Source of the DNA: Candidatus Roseilinea sp.
GTDB taxonomy: Bacteria > Chloroflexota > Anaerolineae > J036 > Brachytrichaceae
Reading direction: 5' to 3'
Length of the DNA: 41,748 bases
Assembly (NCBI GenBank): GCA_025055235.1
Contig: JANWYN010000103.1
Location: 1 to 41,748, forward strand
Positions 1 through 7,749 of this stretch are shown piece by piece; position 1 is the stretch's first letter; each line of letters begins with the position of its first letter. The position numbers were made by a program, and so were the translations under genes. The notes beneath the pieces were generated by a model. The model did no database searches, was not told where the DNA came from, and saw nothing but the letters and a program-made list of their open reading frames with translations.

Positions 1-110
1 CGCGCTCGAGAGCCGAACAACACGACCGCCACCAGCTTGTCGCCCAAGCCGCGGCGCAGCGCCTGCACTGCTTGTTGAGCCACATCCTGCTCGGCGCGTT
101 CGTCTGCCAT
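1..110 (-). CDS. Nucleotidyltransferase-domain protein, N-terminal fragment
   Basis: Only the first 36 codons are in the window; the gene continues past the left edge. It starts at an ATG (position 110) and reads MADERAEQD..., ending in VVLFGSRAR. The LFGSRAR segment is the start of the GSxARG motif of minimal nucleotidyltransferases (MNT fold), usually followed by a metal-binding DxD further on, which is not visible here. Such proteins are often paired with HEPN partners or act as stand-alone transferases. It is divergent from the MFS gene, with about 78 bp between the start codons. A second, unrelated MNT gene lies at 7365. Function beyond the fold cannot be judged. Confidence 0.7.
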   Translation of the reverse strand, partial: MADERAEQDVAQQAVQALRRGLGDKLVAVVLFGSRA

Positions 111-188
111 GCGCGTATTCTAAACGCGCGCCGTTTTTATCTCATGCTCTGTTAACATTGGGCCGCCGGAGATCACCCTGCGCACGCC

Positions 189-1487
189 GTGACACTGACC
201 GCACCTGCCGCGACACACCCGCCCGCCGACGCTCCGCTCCCCGCCGGCCTGCGCGGCTACGCGGTGCTGCTGCGCCGCAACCCCAACGCGCGCAACCTAT
301 GGCTGGCGCAGGTCGTCTCGCAGCTCGGCGACTGGTTCAACACCATCGCGCTGCTCGGCCTGCTGGTCGAGCTGACCGGCAACCCCGCTGCCGGCAACTT
401 GATCAGCGTGGCGCAGATCGTGCCGGTCGCCGTCGCCAGCCTGTTCCTCGCCGGCGTCGTCGCCGACCGCTATGACCGCAAGGCGATCATGATCGTCTCC
501 AGCCTGGCCCGCGGCGCGATCGCGCTGAGCTTTCTGCTCATTCGCACGCCGGAGACGGCCTGGATCGCCTACGCCGGCACGGTCGCCATCGCCATCGGCA
601 CGGCGTTCTACATGCCGGCAGCTTCGGCGGCGCTGCCGAACATCGTCGCGCGGAACGAATTGCCGGTCGCTGCCATGCTCGGCCAGACCACGTTCGCGAC
701 GATGCTGTTCGCCGGCGCGTTCCTCGGCGGTGCAGTGACCACGCTGCTGGGCCGGGAAGCGGCGTTCATCGCCAACGCGCTCTCGTTCTTGATCTCGACC
801 TGGCTAGTGTGGCGCACGCGGGCGAATTTCAACGCCCAGCGCGAACGGCAGATGCTGAGCGGCGCAAGCGCGCTGCGCGTGTTGACCGAAGGCATGCGTT
901 ACCTGAAGGAGAATGCCTTTGTGCGCAACTACCTGCTGGCCAAGCCGGCCACGGCGTGGGCTCTAGGCGGCTTCGGCTTGTTCGGCACCTACTCGTTGAC
1001 GATCTACGGCACGGGCGACTTCGGCACGGCGCTGCTGTTCGCCGGGCGCGGCGTCGGCGCGTTCATCTCGCCGTTGCTGGTGAGCGGCGTGGCCTCGCTG
1101 CAGGATACGCGCCGGCTGCATCGCTTCATCGTCGCCGGCATGGGACTGGTCATCCTCGGTTACTTTCTCTTCGCCTTCACGCGCTCGCCGTTCACCGGTA
1201 TGCTCTGCGCCGGCATCGCCCACTGGGGCAATGCGTGGGCGATGACGCTGAGCAGCCTGATCGTCCAAGCGAATACGCCGGACTACGTGCGCGGGCGCGT
1301 GCTCGCCCTGGACAACGTCGGCTGGGCGGTGGTGTCGTCGCTCTCGAACCTGATCGTCGCCTCGGTGGCGATTCGATTTACGCCGCAGGCCGGCGTGCTG
1401 GTTGCCGTAGCGCTCACCGTCATCAACGTGATCTGGTGGCTGATCGAAATGCGACGGATACCTGCAAACCCGTCGCTATCTGCATGA
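189..1487 (+). CDS. MFS transporter (efflux type)
   Basis: A 432-residue, strongly hydrophobic protein with about 12 predicted membrane segments. The N-terminal part has the layout of MFS exporters of the EntS/macrolide-efflux kind: a first helix beginning NLWLAQVVSQLGDWFNTIAL, then a cytoplasmic loop with VADRYDRKAIM, which corresponds to the MFS motif A (GxxaDRxGRr). The substrate is unknown; a drug or siderophore is usual for the family. The start is GTG at 189, with a GGAG about 17 bases upstream. The stop overlaps the start of the methyltransferase gene (ATGATGA at 1484-1490), so the two are probably translationally coupled. Confidence 0.88.
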   Translation: MTLTAPAATHPPADAPLPAGLRGYAVLLRRNPNARNLWLAQVVSQLGDWFNTIALLGLLVELTGNPAAGNLISVAQIVPVAVASLFLAGVVADRYDRKAIMIVSSLARGAIALSFLLIRTPETAWIAYAGTVAIAIGTAFYMPAASAALPNIVARNELPVAAMLGQTTFATMLFAGAFLGGAVTTLLGREAAFIANALSFLISTWLVWRTRANFNAQRERQMLSGASALRVLTEGMRYLKENAFVRNYLLAKPATAWALGGFGLFGTYSLTIYGTGDFGTALLFAGRGVGAFISPLLVSGVASLQDTRRLHRFIVAGMGLVILGYFLFAFTRSPFTGMLCAGIAHWGNAWAMTLSSLIVQANTPDYVRGRVLALDNVGWAVVSSLSNLIVASVAIRFTPQAGVLVAVALTVINVIWWLIEMRRIPANPSLSA

Positions 1488-2383
1488 TGAACAACGCGCT
1501 GCACATCGGCGACTGCCTGGACGTCCTGCGCACCTTGCCCGGCAGGTGCGCACATCTGATCTACCTCGACCCGCCGTTCAACACCAACGCCCGGCGGATC
1601 GGGCGCGCATGTGGAAGGCCGACCGACGCCGGCCTCGCATACGATGATGTGTTCGGATCGCCGGCCGGCTACATCGCTTACATGCGCCCGCGCGTCGAGG
1701 AGCTGTGCCGCGTCCTTGCCCCGAACGGCTCGCTGTTCTTCCATTGCGACTGGCGCATGAGCCATCATGTGCGGCTGATGCTGGATGAAGTGTTCGGGGG
1801 TCAGGGGTCGGGGGCCAGGGGTCAGAGGTCAGGGGTCAGGAGTCAGGGGTTAGGGATTGGGGATCAGGGATCAGGGGTGAGGCTTCGGGCGGTTTTCGTC
1901 AACGAGATCATCTGGCGCTATGGCCTCGGTGCCAGCAAGGCAAGCCGCCGGCTGCTCACCAAACACGACGTGATCTTCTGGTATGCCAACGGACCCGATT
2001 ACACCTTCAACCTGATCCGCGAGGCGCCTACGCCGGCGATGCTGGCCAAGTATGCGCATACCGACGCGGACGGTCGGCGCTACATGATGAGCTACGGCCG
2101 GCGCTACTATCTGCAAGGCGGCAAGCCGCTGGATGACGTGTGGGACATCCCGGCCATCGCGCCGACGTCGCGCGAGCGCGTGGGCTATCCGACGCAGAAG
2201 CCGCTGGCGTTGTTGCGGCGGATCATCATGTTGGCTAGCAACGCCGGTGATCTGGTGCTCGATCCATTCTGCGGCAGCGGCACGACGCTGGTCGCGGCAC
2301 AGGAGCTGGGCCGCCGGTGGATCGGCATAGATGTCAATCCAAAAGCCATCGCGCTGGCGCGCGCGCGGTTAGCGATCACTTGA
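1484..2383 (+). CDS. DNA methyltransferase (N4-cytosine/N6-adenine, beta-type order)
   Basis: About 299 residues. The catalytic motif DPPF is near the N terminus (residues 29-32). The AdoMet-binding FxGxG motif comes late (DPFCGSGTT, 260-268), followed by GIDVNP. Together with YPTQKP (235-240), this order is that of beta-type DNA amino-methyltransferases. ATG at 1484 and ATG at 1487 are both possible starts and overlap the MFS stop. No restriction endonuclease is adjacent, so it may be an orphan enzyme. Residues 105-132 are a Gly/Arg/Ser-rich insert encoded by a 7-bp tandem array (separate entry), between the DPPF half and the target-recognition region. The last 8 bases overlap the convergent PIN gene. 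Confidence 0.88.
   Translation: MMNNALHIGDCLDVLRTLPGRCAHLIYLDPPFNTNARRIGRACGRPTDAGLAYDDVFGSPAGYIAYMRPRVEELCRVLAPNGSLFFHCDWRMSHHVRLMLDEVFGGQGSGARGQRSGVRSQGLGIGDQGSGVRLRAVFVNEIIWRYGLGASKASRRLLTKHDVIFWYANGPDYTFNLIREAPTPAMLAKYAHTDADGRRYMMSYGRRYYLQGGKPLDDVWDIPAIAPTSRERVGYPTQKPLALLRRIIMLASNAGDLVLDPFCGSGTTLVAAQELGRRWIGIDVNPKAIALARARLAIT
1796..1879 (+). repeat. In-gene 7-bp tandem array (AGGGGTC units)
   Basis: Twelve consecutive heptamers, consensus AGGGGTC, run without interruption. The 84-bp length is a multiple of 21, so the methyltransferase frame is kept and the array is read as four related 7-residue units (GQGSGAR, GQRSGVR, SQGLGIG, DQGSGVR). The same heptamer family recurs in opposite orientation in the right half of the array at 9725-9877. 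Confidence 0.93.
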
Positions 2384-2795
2384 CCGGATACTCCAGGAAC
2401 TCGCGCGGCGTCATGATCGCGATCCCGCGGAACGGGTGCAGAACGCGCAAATCTTCATCGCCACTCACGATGCAAGTCGCGCGGCCGTTGATGGCCAGTT
2501 CCAAAAACTTATCGTCTTCAGGATCACGGCAAGCTGTCACACGTTCCGTCACTTCTACCAATACGCCATCTCTCACGAAGGCGACTAGGAATTCCATCCG
2601 CTCGTCCTCGGTTACATACTTGTCGAACCCAGCGCGACGTAAAACGGCATGCAGCTCTTCAATCGTCGCTTCGGAGATCAGCAATTTACCCAGATGCACT
2701 GCCTTGTCGAAGGCTTGACGAGCGACAGATTGCTTCAGGAGTAGTGCGCTGACAACGACGTTAGTATCAAAGACGAAGCGCGGTTCACTCGGCAT
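2376..2795 (-). CDS. PIN-domain toxin (COG1569-like)
   Basis: 139 residues. The N terminus RFVFDTNVVVSAL carries the first PIN aspartate (D10). PEDDKFLELA (around 90-100) and SGDEDLRVL near residue 112 supply the other acidic residues of the Mg-dependent RNase site. This matches the family called putative toxin-antitoxin system toxin component, PIN family. It overlaps the preceding antitoxin gene by 11 bp (antitoxin stop 2785, toxin ATG 2795), the usual two-gene arrangement. The 3' end overlaps the methyltransferase stop by 8 bp. The RNA target is unknown. Confidence 0.9.
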   Translation of the reverse strand: MPSEPRFVFDTNVVVSALLLKQSVARQAFDKAVHLGKLLISEATIEELHAVLRRAGFDKYVTEDERMEFLVAFVRDGVLVEVTERVTACRDPEDDKFLELAINGRATCIVSGDEDLRVLHPFRGIAIMTPREFLEYPVK

Positions 2796-3006
2796 TCAGT
2801 AAGGACTCCAACACCTCAGGAGTCAGGCCGCGCTCGAGCGCCCTTTGGCTAATTTCATCCATGATCGCCTGAAGCGGTCGAGGAGACATGGCGAGTTCAC
2901 GTATCCAGAGCGTGAGCAACAGTCGAAACTTTTTTTGCAAGTCTGCCGGCGCCTCACTATACAGTCTCGCCGTGTCTGCGTCTAGAGGAATGGTAATCGT
3001 TGCCAA
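2785..3006 (-). CDS. Small antitoxin partner of the PIN toxin
   Basis: 73 residues, MATITIPLDAD..., with a short beta-like N terminus and helices, consistent with a small DNA-binding and toxin-neutralising antitoxin. I cannot assign a named antitoxin family. The start is TTG at 3006, supported by GGAGG six bases upstream. The stop lies inside the first codons of the toxin, so the two products are probably made in a coupled way and the pair likely autoregulates. Function is inferred from gene order and size. Confidence 0.72.
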   Translation of the reverse strand: MATITIPLDADTARLYSEAPADLQKKFRLLLTLWIRELAMSPRPLQAIMDEISQRALERGLTPEVLESLLNAE

Positions 3007-3046
3007 GTTTTGCCTCCGACTTGATGATACTTCGCCAATGAAGCTT

Positions 3047-4327
3047 TCACCACCGCACGTGCCCGTCGCCCTCGCACACCCACTTGTAGCTGGTCAGCTC
3101 GCGCAGGCCCATCGGCCCGCGGGCGTGCACGCGCTGCGTGCTGATGGCCACCTCTGCGCCCAGGCCAAACTGACCGCCGTCGTTGAAGCGCGTGCTGGCG
3201 TTCACGAACACCGCCGATGAATCTATCTCGTTCAGGAAGCGTTCGATGGCCTGTGGATCGCGCGAGCAGATGCCGTCGCTGTGCTCCATGGTGTGCGCGC
3301 GGATGAAGGCGATTGCCTCGTCCAGCGAGTCCACCACTTTGACGCCGAGCACGAGCGAGAGCCACTCGGTGTCCCAATCCTCAGGTGACGCACGACGCAA
3401 AACGCAAGAATGGTTCTGCGTCCGGCGTCCGGCGTCTTGCGTCAAGATGGCCATGGCGCGTTCATCGCACCGCAGCTCCACGTTCTTCTCGGCGAGGCGC
3501 ACGGCGACCTTGGGCAGAAACTCGGCAGCGATGGACCGTTGCACTAACAGCGTGCCCAGCGCGTTGCACACCGTCGGTTTGCTGACCTTGGCGTTGAAGA
3601 CCACTTCGACGGCCTTCTCCTGATCGGCGGTCTCGTCCACGTAGATGTGATTGATGCCCATGCCGCCGGTGATGACCGGAATAGTGCTGTGCTCACGGCA
3701 GAAGCGATGCAGCCCCTCGCCCCCGCGCGGGATGATGAGATCCACGTAGTCGTTCAACCGCAGCAGCTCCAGGATGCGCGCGCGGTCGGTGTCGGCGATC
3801 AATTGGACGGCATCGGCGGGCAGGCCGGCGCGGTCGAGCGCGTCGTGAATCACCCTCGTCAGCGCGGTGTTGCTGTGGATGTTGTCGCTGCCGCCGCGCA
3901 GGATGACCGCGTTGCCGCTCTTCAGCGCCAGCGCCGCGACGTCGGTGGTGACGTTGGGCCGCGCCTCGTAGATCACGCCCAGCACGCCGAGCGGGATGCG
4001 GCGCTTGTGCAGGCGCAGGCCGTTGGGCAGCGTCCGGTGGTCGAAATGCTCGCCGATCGGATCGGGAAGCGCGGCCACGGCGCGCACGTCGTTGGCCATG
4101 CTTTGCAGGCGCTGCGGCGTCAGCGTCAGCCGGTCAATGAAGTAGGCTTCGACGCTGCGCGCTTTTGCGTTCTCTACGTCTTGGGCGTTGGCGCGCAGGA
4201 TGTCGTCCTGGCAAGCCATCAAGCCATCGGCGATGGCGAGCAGTGCGGCGTTCTTTTGCGTCGCGCCGGCGCGGGCGAGGCGCTTGCTCGCTGCCTTGGC
4301 GCGCCGGCCGATCTCGATCATCTCCAT
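3047..4327 (-). CDS. proA: Gamma-glutamyl phosphate reductase
   Basis: 426 residues, close to the usual 415-420. It reduces gamma-glutamyl phosphate to glutamate semialdehyde with NADPH, the second step of proline synthesis, in the cytoplasm. The protein aligns across the family: [11 protein letters not shown] (117-127), LRGGSDN (143-149), the catalytic cysteine in [12 protein letters not shown] (C254), HTMEHSDGI (345-353) and [11 protein letters not shown] (387-397). No proB is beside it. An oddity is residues 294-314, between AMAIL and [10 protein letters not shown], where a 7-bp palindromic array is read in frame (TQDAGRRTQ... on this strand). The site is a variable loop in the family, so activity is probably kept. 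A GATAAT box 8 bases before the ATG suggests an almost leaderless mRNA. Confidence 0.97.
   Translation of the reverse strand: MEMIEIGRRAKAASKRLARAGATQKNAALLAIADGLMACQDDILRANAQDVENAKARSVEAYFIDRLTLTPQRLQSMANDVRAVAALPDPIGEHFDHRTLPNGLRLHKRRIPLGVLGVIYEARPNVTTDVAALALKSGNAVILRGGSDNIHSNTALTRVIHDALDRAGLPADAVQLIADTDRARILELLRLNDYVDLIIPRGGEGLHRFCREHSTIPVITGGMGINHIYVDETADQEKAVEVVFNAKVSKPTVCNALGTLLVQRSIAAEFLPKVAVRLAEKNVELRCDERAMAILTQDAGRRTQNHSCVLRRASPEDWDTEWLSLVLGVKVVDSLDEAIAFIRAHTMEHSDGICSRDPQAIERFLNEIDSSAVFVNASTRFNDGGQFGLGAEVAISTQRVHARGPMGLRELTSYKWVCEGDGHVRW
3385..3447 (+). repeat. In-gene 7-bp palindromic array inside proA
   Basis: Nine heptamers (GTGACGC, ACGACGC, AAAACGC, AAGAATG, GTTCTGC, GTCCGGC, GTCCGGC, GTCTTGC, GTCAAGA). 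The first part has units ending in ACGC, and the second has their approximate reverse complements, so the tract can form a hairpin. Its 63 bp equal three 21-bp blocks and leave proA in frame. The units resemble those of the intergenic array at 20280-20349. Confidence 0.88.
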
Positions 4328-4335
4328 AGCTGAAA

Positions 4336-4341
4336 ATTATC
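4336..4341 (-). promoter_or_regulatory. -10 box of proA
   Basis: GATAAT on the minus strand, with 8 bases between it and the proA ATG. Transcription would start at or within a few bases of the ATG. There is no Shine-Dalgarno sequence. No clear -35 hexamer was found. Confidence 0.45.
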
Positions 4342-4377
4342 ACCCGGTGTGCCATCTTGTGCCGGCCGGAGAGGGCA

Positions 4378-4405
4378 GGAACGCTACGGAGAGCGTTCCC
4401 TACGC
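4378..4405 (-). repeat. GTAGGG-headed hairpin
   Basis: On the minus strand this reads CGTAGG followed by a perfect 8-bp stem GGAACGCT / AGCGTTCC with the six-base loop CTCCGT. It lies just beyond the stop of the SDR gene (4415). There is no T-tract, so it is not a classical terminator. A second hairpin with the same head and a similar loop (CGCCGT) but a different stem lies at 34502-34529. Confidence 0.6.
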
Positions 4406-4414
4406 AGGCCTCCC

Positions 4415-5257
4415 CTACGAAGGCGAACCGGATCGGCAACTGAACTGCGGCGTGAAGCCGAATGCGTCCTCGGCGCGCTTGCCGCTGATCAACGCGTCGT
4501 AACCCTGGATGTCGGCGCGCAGCTCGGCGTCGGGGTAGTAGCGCGCGATCAGCTCGTGCGAGGGCAGATCCACGTGCGTGTCGCGCGCGGCGATGAACGC
4601 CACGGTGTGCGACCCTGCCGGCAACGGCGCCGTCGCGGCCAGATAGCATGCCCGCGCGCAGTCGTGGATGTGCACGTAGTGCGGCAGCGGATAGCGTTCG
4701 TCAGGCGGGATCGGCTCCGGCAGGTGCGGCCAGCGCTGCACGGTCACCACGTCGGTGAAGCGCAAGCTTACGGTGGTGAGGCCGAAATCGCGGGCGAAGT
4801 AATCGGCGATCACTTCGCCCACATGCTTGGAGAGCGCATAGTCGCTTTGCGGATCCACGGGGTGATCTTCGTCGAGCGGGAAGTAGCGATAGCGCACCGG
4901 CCGGTGCGGCGGCACAGTGTGGTTCACCTGAATGGACGACGCCCACACCACGCGCGGCACGCCCAGATGCGCGGCTGCCAGGAAGATGTTGTAGGTGATG
5001 GCGACGTTCGTCATGAACGTCTGCGCGTTCGGGAACATCTTGCTATCGGGGATAGCAGCCAAGTTGATTACCGCGTCGGCGCCGCGCACGATGTCGTAGC
5101 AACTGCCGAGGTCGGTGAGGTCGGCGGCGATGTATGTGCCGAGGCCGTCGCCGCGCCCGACGTTATCCACGCCGAGCACCTGCGCGCCTTGGCTGCGCGC
5201 GTACTCGGCGACTACAGAGCCGATATTCCCCTTTGCACCGGTGATGACTAATCTCAT
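4415..5257 (-). CDS. Extended SDR: NAD-dependent epimerase/dehydratase
   Basis: 280 residues. The Rossmann motif TGAKGNIG is at 6-13, an NAD-selecting acidic position follows at VDNVG (30-34), and the catalytic YxxxK is YALSK (Y140, K144), with the serine pair at 107-108. These are the marks of an extended short-chain dehydrogenase acting on a sugar or nucleotide sugar. The length fits uronate dehydrogenase or a UDP-sugar epimerase relative. The downstream position relative to uxuA on the same strand favours a sugar-acid role, but the substrate is not proven. The gap to uxuA is filled by an 8-bp repeat array that begins 3 bases before this ATG. Confidence 0.85.
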   Translation of the reverse strand: MRLVITGAKGNIGSVVAEYARSQGAQVLGVDNVGRGDGLGTYIAADLTDLGSCYDIVRGADAVINLAAIPDSKMFPNAQTFMTNVAITYNIFLAAAHLGVPRVVWASSIQVNHTVPPHRPVRYRYFPLDEDHPVDPQSDYALSKHVGEVIADYFARDFGLTTVSLRFTDVVTVQRWPHLPEPIPPDERYPLPHYVHIHDCARACYLAATAPLPAGSHTVAFIAARDTHVDLPSHELIARYYPDAELRADIQGYDALISGKRAEDAFGFTPQFSCRSGSPS

Positions 5258-5260
5258 GTT

Positions 5261-5388
5261 CGTTCAGTCACTCCGTCTTTGGATCATCAAGTCATCGGGG
5301 CGTCAAGTCATCAAGTCGTCAGGTCGTCCGGTCAACAGGTCGTCAAGTCCCCTTGTCCCCTTGTCTCCCTGTCCCCGCGTCTCTCCAT
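5261..5388 (+). repeat. 8-bp tandem array between uxuA and the SDR gene
   Basis: From 5285 the units are CATCAAGT, CATCGGGG, CGTCAAGT, CATCAAGT, CGTCAGGT and so on, turning into CCCCTTGT, CCCCTTGT, CTCCCTGT. This makes 13 clear units with exact 8-bp spacing and a TC or GT rhythm; weaker units extend left to about 5261. The array fills nearly the whole gap between the SDR start (5257) and the uxuA stop (5396). Confidence 0.85.
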
Positions 5389-5395
5389 CCCCGCT

Positions 5396-6376
5396 TCACG
5401 CCTCGCGCTTCTGGCGATACACGGCTTCGCGCAGGCCGCGGATGTAGCCGATGGCGTAGAGCCGGCCGTACGACGAATATCCGGCGTTCTCGTTGCTGTC
5501 GCCCTCGACGGTGGGCACATGATCCGGGCGCAGCACACCCTCGAAGCCGATGTCGCGGTAGGCTTCCATGCACGCCAGCATGTCGGTCTTGCCGTCGTCG
5601 TGCCAGGCTTCCTCGAAGTGGCGCACATCGCCCTTTACATCGCGGAAGTGCACGAAGCTGATCTTGCCCTGCCGGCCGAAGTGCCGGATCACCGCCGGCA
5701 GATTGTCCGTCATGAGCGTGAAGTTGCCCTGGCACAGCGTGATGGTGTTGTAGTCGCTGGGCACTATGTCCACCACACGCTGGAAGTTCGCCACGCTGGT
5801 GAGGATGCGACCGACGCCGCGCAACGGCGAGAGCGGCGGGTCGTCGGGGTGCGCGCTGAGCTTAACGCCGGCTTTCTCGGCCACCGGCACCATGATCTTG
5901 AGGAAGTCTTCGAGGTTCTTCCACAAGTCCTCTTCTTTCACTTCGGGCAACGGCGGCCCCTTTTCGAAGTCGCTCAGGTCGAACGAGGTGACCAGCGAGC
6001 CGCCGCGCGAAGGCGTGCTGGTGCTGGTGCGCGTCCAGTTCATCACCGCCATCCAGGCGTAGCACCACACCGGAATCTCCAGCCGGCCCATGTTCTCGAC
6101 CAGCTTGATGCACCATTCGATCTCCTGGTCTTTGCCCGGCAAGCCGCGCATGATCTTGTCCATCGGCGGGCGCGCCTCGATCACGGCCAGCTTGAAGCCG
6201 CCGTCTTCGTAACGCTTCTTCATGCGCAGCAGCGGCATGAAGTCGTAGGGCGTCTCGTTCGGCCCGCAGTCGCTGGGCAGGGGCAACCCACCCACGGCAT
6301 AGTCCACGCCGGCCTGTTTGGCCAGCTTCCACAACGGCGAAGGATTCGGGGGGAGATACTCTGCGATTTTGATCAT
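5396..6376 (-). CDS. uxuA: Mannonate dehydratase
   Basis: 326 residues, shorter than the 350-394 of many UxuA proteins. It dehydrates D-mannonate to 2-keto-3-deoxygluconate in hexuronate breakdown. Family motifs are clear: SAHPDDPP (174-181), the metal cysteine in TLCQGNF (C215), FVHFRDVKGD (241-250) and RPDHVPT (283-289), the His/Cys/Asp set that binds Mn or Fe. The start chosen is ATG at 6376 (MIKIAEYLPP), the true domain start. Reading further upstream runs through a 7-bp repeat array and gives a non-family sequence. No Shine-Dalgarno is present because the array begins at the base next to the ATG. It likely forms an operon with the SDR gene downstream. Confidence 0.95.
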   Translation of the reverse strand: MIKIAEYLPPNPSPLWKLAKQAGVDYAVGGLPLPSDCGPNETPYDFMPLLRMKKRYEDGGFKLAVIEARPPMDKIMRGLPGKDQEIEWCIKLVENMGRLEIPVWCYAWMAVMNWTRTSTSTPSRGGSLVTSFDLSDFEKGPPLPEVKEEDLWKNLEDFLKIMVPVAEKAGVKLSAHPDDPPLSPLRGVGRILTSVANFQRVVDIVPSDYNTITLCQGNFTLMTDNLPAVIRHFGRQGKISFVHFRDVKGDVRHFEEAWHDDGKTDMLACMEAYRDIGFEGVLRPDHVPTVEGDSNENAGYSSYGRLYAIGYIRGLREAVYRQKREA

Positions 6377-6447
6377 AGTGAGCTGTGAGTCGTGAGCTAT
6401 GAGCTGTGAGCAGCAACAGGAAAGTCGAGAGTCGGGAGTCGGAAGCC
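6377..6447 (+). repeat. 7-bp tandem array in the uxuA leader
   Basis: Heptamers GTGAGCT, GTGAGTC, GTGAGCT, ATGAGCT, GTGAGCA and then GAAAGTC, GAGAGTC, GGGAGTC. About ten units start directly next to the uxuA start codon, so they would form the 5' leader of its mRNA. Confidence 0.85.
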
Positions 6448-6569
6448 GCAATCGAAGCACAGCACGCTGAAAGCTCCTGCGCGCCACAAGTTAGTTGATG
6501 CATTGATGCAGCGCATTGAAACGCGGGGAATTGTAGTGACTTTCTGCAGTTGCGCCTCCCGGCCTGACG

Positions 6570-6575
6570 GATAAT
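6570..6575 (+). promoter_or_regulatory. -10 box of the gene at 6582
   Basis: GATAAT with six bases before the ATG at 6582, placing the start of transcription at about the A of the ATG. TTGCGC at 6550-6555 is a possible -35 but the 14-base spacer is short. Confidence 0.4.
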
Positions 6576-6581
6576 GCAGCT

Positions 6582-6980
6582 ATGCCCGACGACATCCAGT
6601 TCTACGACAACCTGAACGGCCACCCGTTCGACAAGCTGCCGAAGCGCCCGCCGAGCGACGCGCGCATCACCGACTACCGCGTAATGCCTTGGCCGGACGG
6701 CACGCGCGTGACGGTGGAGATGGGCCTGACGCCGTTCAAGGAATTTCCCTCGATTGACGTGAGCATCCTGACCGAGGATGGGGAAGTGCTGCGCTACACC
6801 TCGATGGTGGGGGCGATGGAGCGCCGGCCGGCGCCGACCATGTGGTTGCCGCGCGGCATCCCCAAGGGTACGCCGCTAATTGCGCTGATCGAAGTGCTGG
6901 GCGATGAAGCGCCGCTCCAGACCGTGCGTGTGCCGTTCACCGTCGCCGGGCCGATCGTGAAGCAGGCGGTAGAATTGTAA
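6582..6980 (+). CDS. Conserved-looking protein of unknown function
   Basis: 132 residues, soluble, MPDDIQFYDNLNG..., with alternating strand-like segments (TRVTVEMGLTPF, IDVSILTEDGEVLRYTSM, TPLIALIEVLGD) that suggest a small beta-sandwich. No catalytic motif or signal peptide. I do not recognise the family. Codon use matches the neighbours. The ATG at 6582 has no Shine-Dalgarno but has a -10 box immediately upstream. It is divergent from uxuA and convergent with the HEPN gene. A real gene is likely because the antisense and alternative frames give no better reading. Confidence 0.7.
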   Translation: MPDDIQFYDNLNGHPFDKLPKRPPSDARITDYRVMPWPDGTRVTVEMGLTPFKEFPSIDVSILTEDGEVLRYTSMVGAMERRPAPTMWLPRGIPKGTPLIALIEVLGDEAPLQTVRVPFTVAGPIVKQAVEL

Positions 6981-7009
6981 GCGCCGACGGTCGGGCTCTG
7001 CGTTCCAGG

Positions 7010-7393
7010 TCATTCTGCAGAACCGAGACTTGCGCGTACGACGCGCCGCGTATCCAAAGCCGCTTGCCAACATCGTTCAGCGTCTGCTTGGGTTGCACTC
7101 ATTCCTGGATAGCGAACTTCTACCGCGAAGCTGGTCAACAGCCGGAGTGCGCTGAGCTGCGAGCTCAGTTTATCCAGAGTCGGGAGACACAGCTTAGCCA
7201 GTGCTTCCAGATCATGCGTCTTTGGAAAGGTCACAGACTGCTCTGACAGCCAGGCTTTGAGATATTTCTCAACGCACTGCTGCGCGTGGAAGCAAATGGC
7301 ATCGTAAACAGGACGCGCTACAGCCTGCAAGTCGCAACCGGCCTGATAATCGCCCTCGGCTTTGTCAATCCACTCTTGCGTGATCTGCTTCAT
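7010..7393 (-). CDS. HEPN-domain protein (PF05168-like)
   Basis: 127 residues, all-helical. AICFHAQQCVEKYLKAWL (33-50) is the hallmark helix of HEPN proteins that pair with minimal nucleotidyltransferases, and KTHDLEALAKL (58-68) is also typical. The RNase motif R-x4-6-H of toxic HEPN proteins is not obvious: R27 and H36 are eight residues apart. It may therefore be a non-toxic partner, or use another site. It overlaps the nucleotidyltransferase gene by 29 bp, so they are co-translated. It probably forms a toxin-antitoxin or stress complex. Confidence 0.87.
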   Translation of the reverse strand: MKQITQEWIDKAEGDYQAGCDLQAVARPVYDAICFHAQQCVEKYLKAWLSEQSVTFPKTHDLEALAKLCLPTLDKLSSQLSALRLLTSFAVEVRYPGMSATQADAERCWQAALDTRRVVRASLGSAE

Positions 7394-7718
7394 ACAGCAA
7401 CACGCCTTTCGTAACGATTTCGTGGATGAACGGATCGCCGATTGCCAACCGCTGCTCGATCTGATCCGGTGTGCGAACCAGGAGGTCAGTCGGGAAAGTG
7501 AAGTTGACCGCTTCGCGAATAGCAGCAGCCTGTTCGGCGCCTGACAGGTCGGTTTGCATCACCACCAGCAGGTCCACATCACTGTCAGGCGTGGGTGTTC
7601 CATAAGCATAGGAGCCGAACAACCAGATGCGGCGCGGGCAAAACACCGTCGCAATCCGATCGGCGACCGCCTGAATTTCGGCGAACGGCACGATGGTGGC
7701 TTTAGAGAGCGCTGTCAT
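7365..7718 (-). CDS. Minimal nucleotidyltransferase (MNT), HEPN partner
   Basis: 117 residues from ATG 7718. The active-site pattern is complete: LFGSYAYGTP (33-42) then SDVDLLV (46-52), i.e. GSxxxG plus DxD. In MNT/HEPN modules the transferase AMPylates or otherwise modifies the HEPN toxin. The open frame extends to 7778, but those codons do not look like the family, so 7718 (with AGGAG close upstream on the minus strand) is preferred. The HEPN gene follows with a 29-bp overlap. Confidence 0.88.
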   Translation of the reverse strand: MTALSKATIVPFAEIQAVADRIATVFCPRRIWLFGSYAYGTPTPDSDVDLLVVMQTDLSGAEQAAAIREAVNFTFPTDLLVRTPDQIEQRLAIGDPFIHEIVTKGVLLYEADHARVD

Positions 7719-7749
7719 CTCTCCTCGCGGATTGTAACCACAGTTCCGG

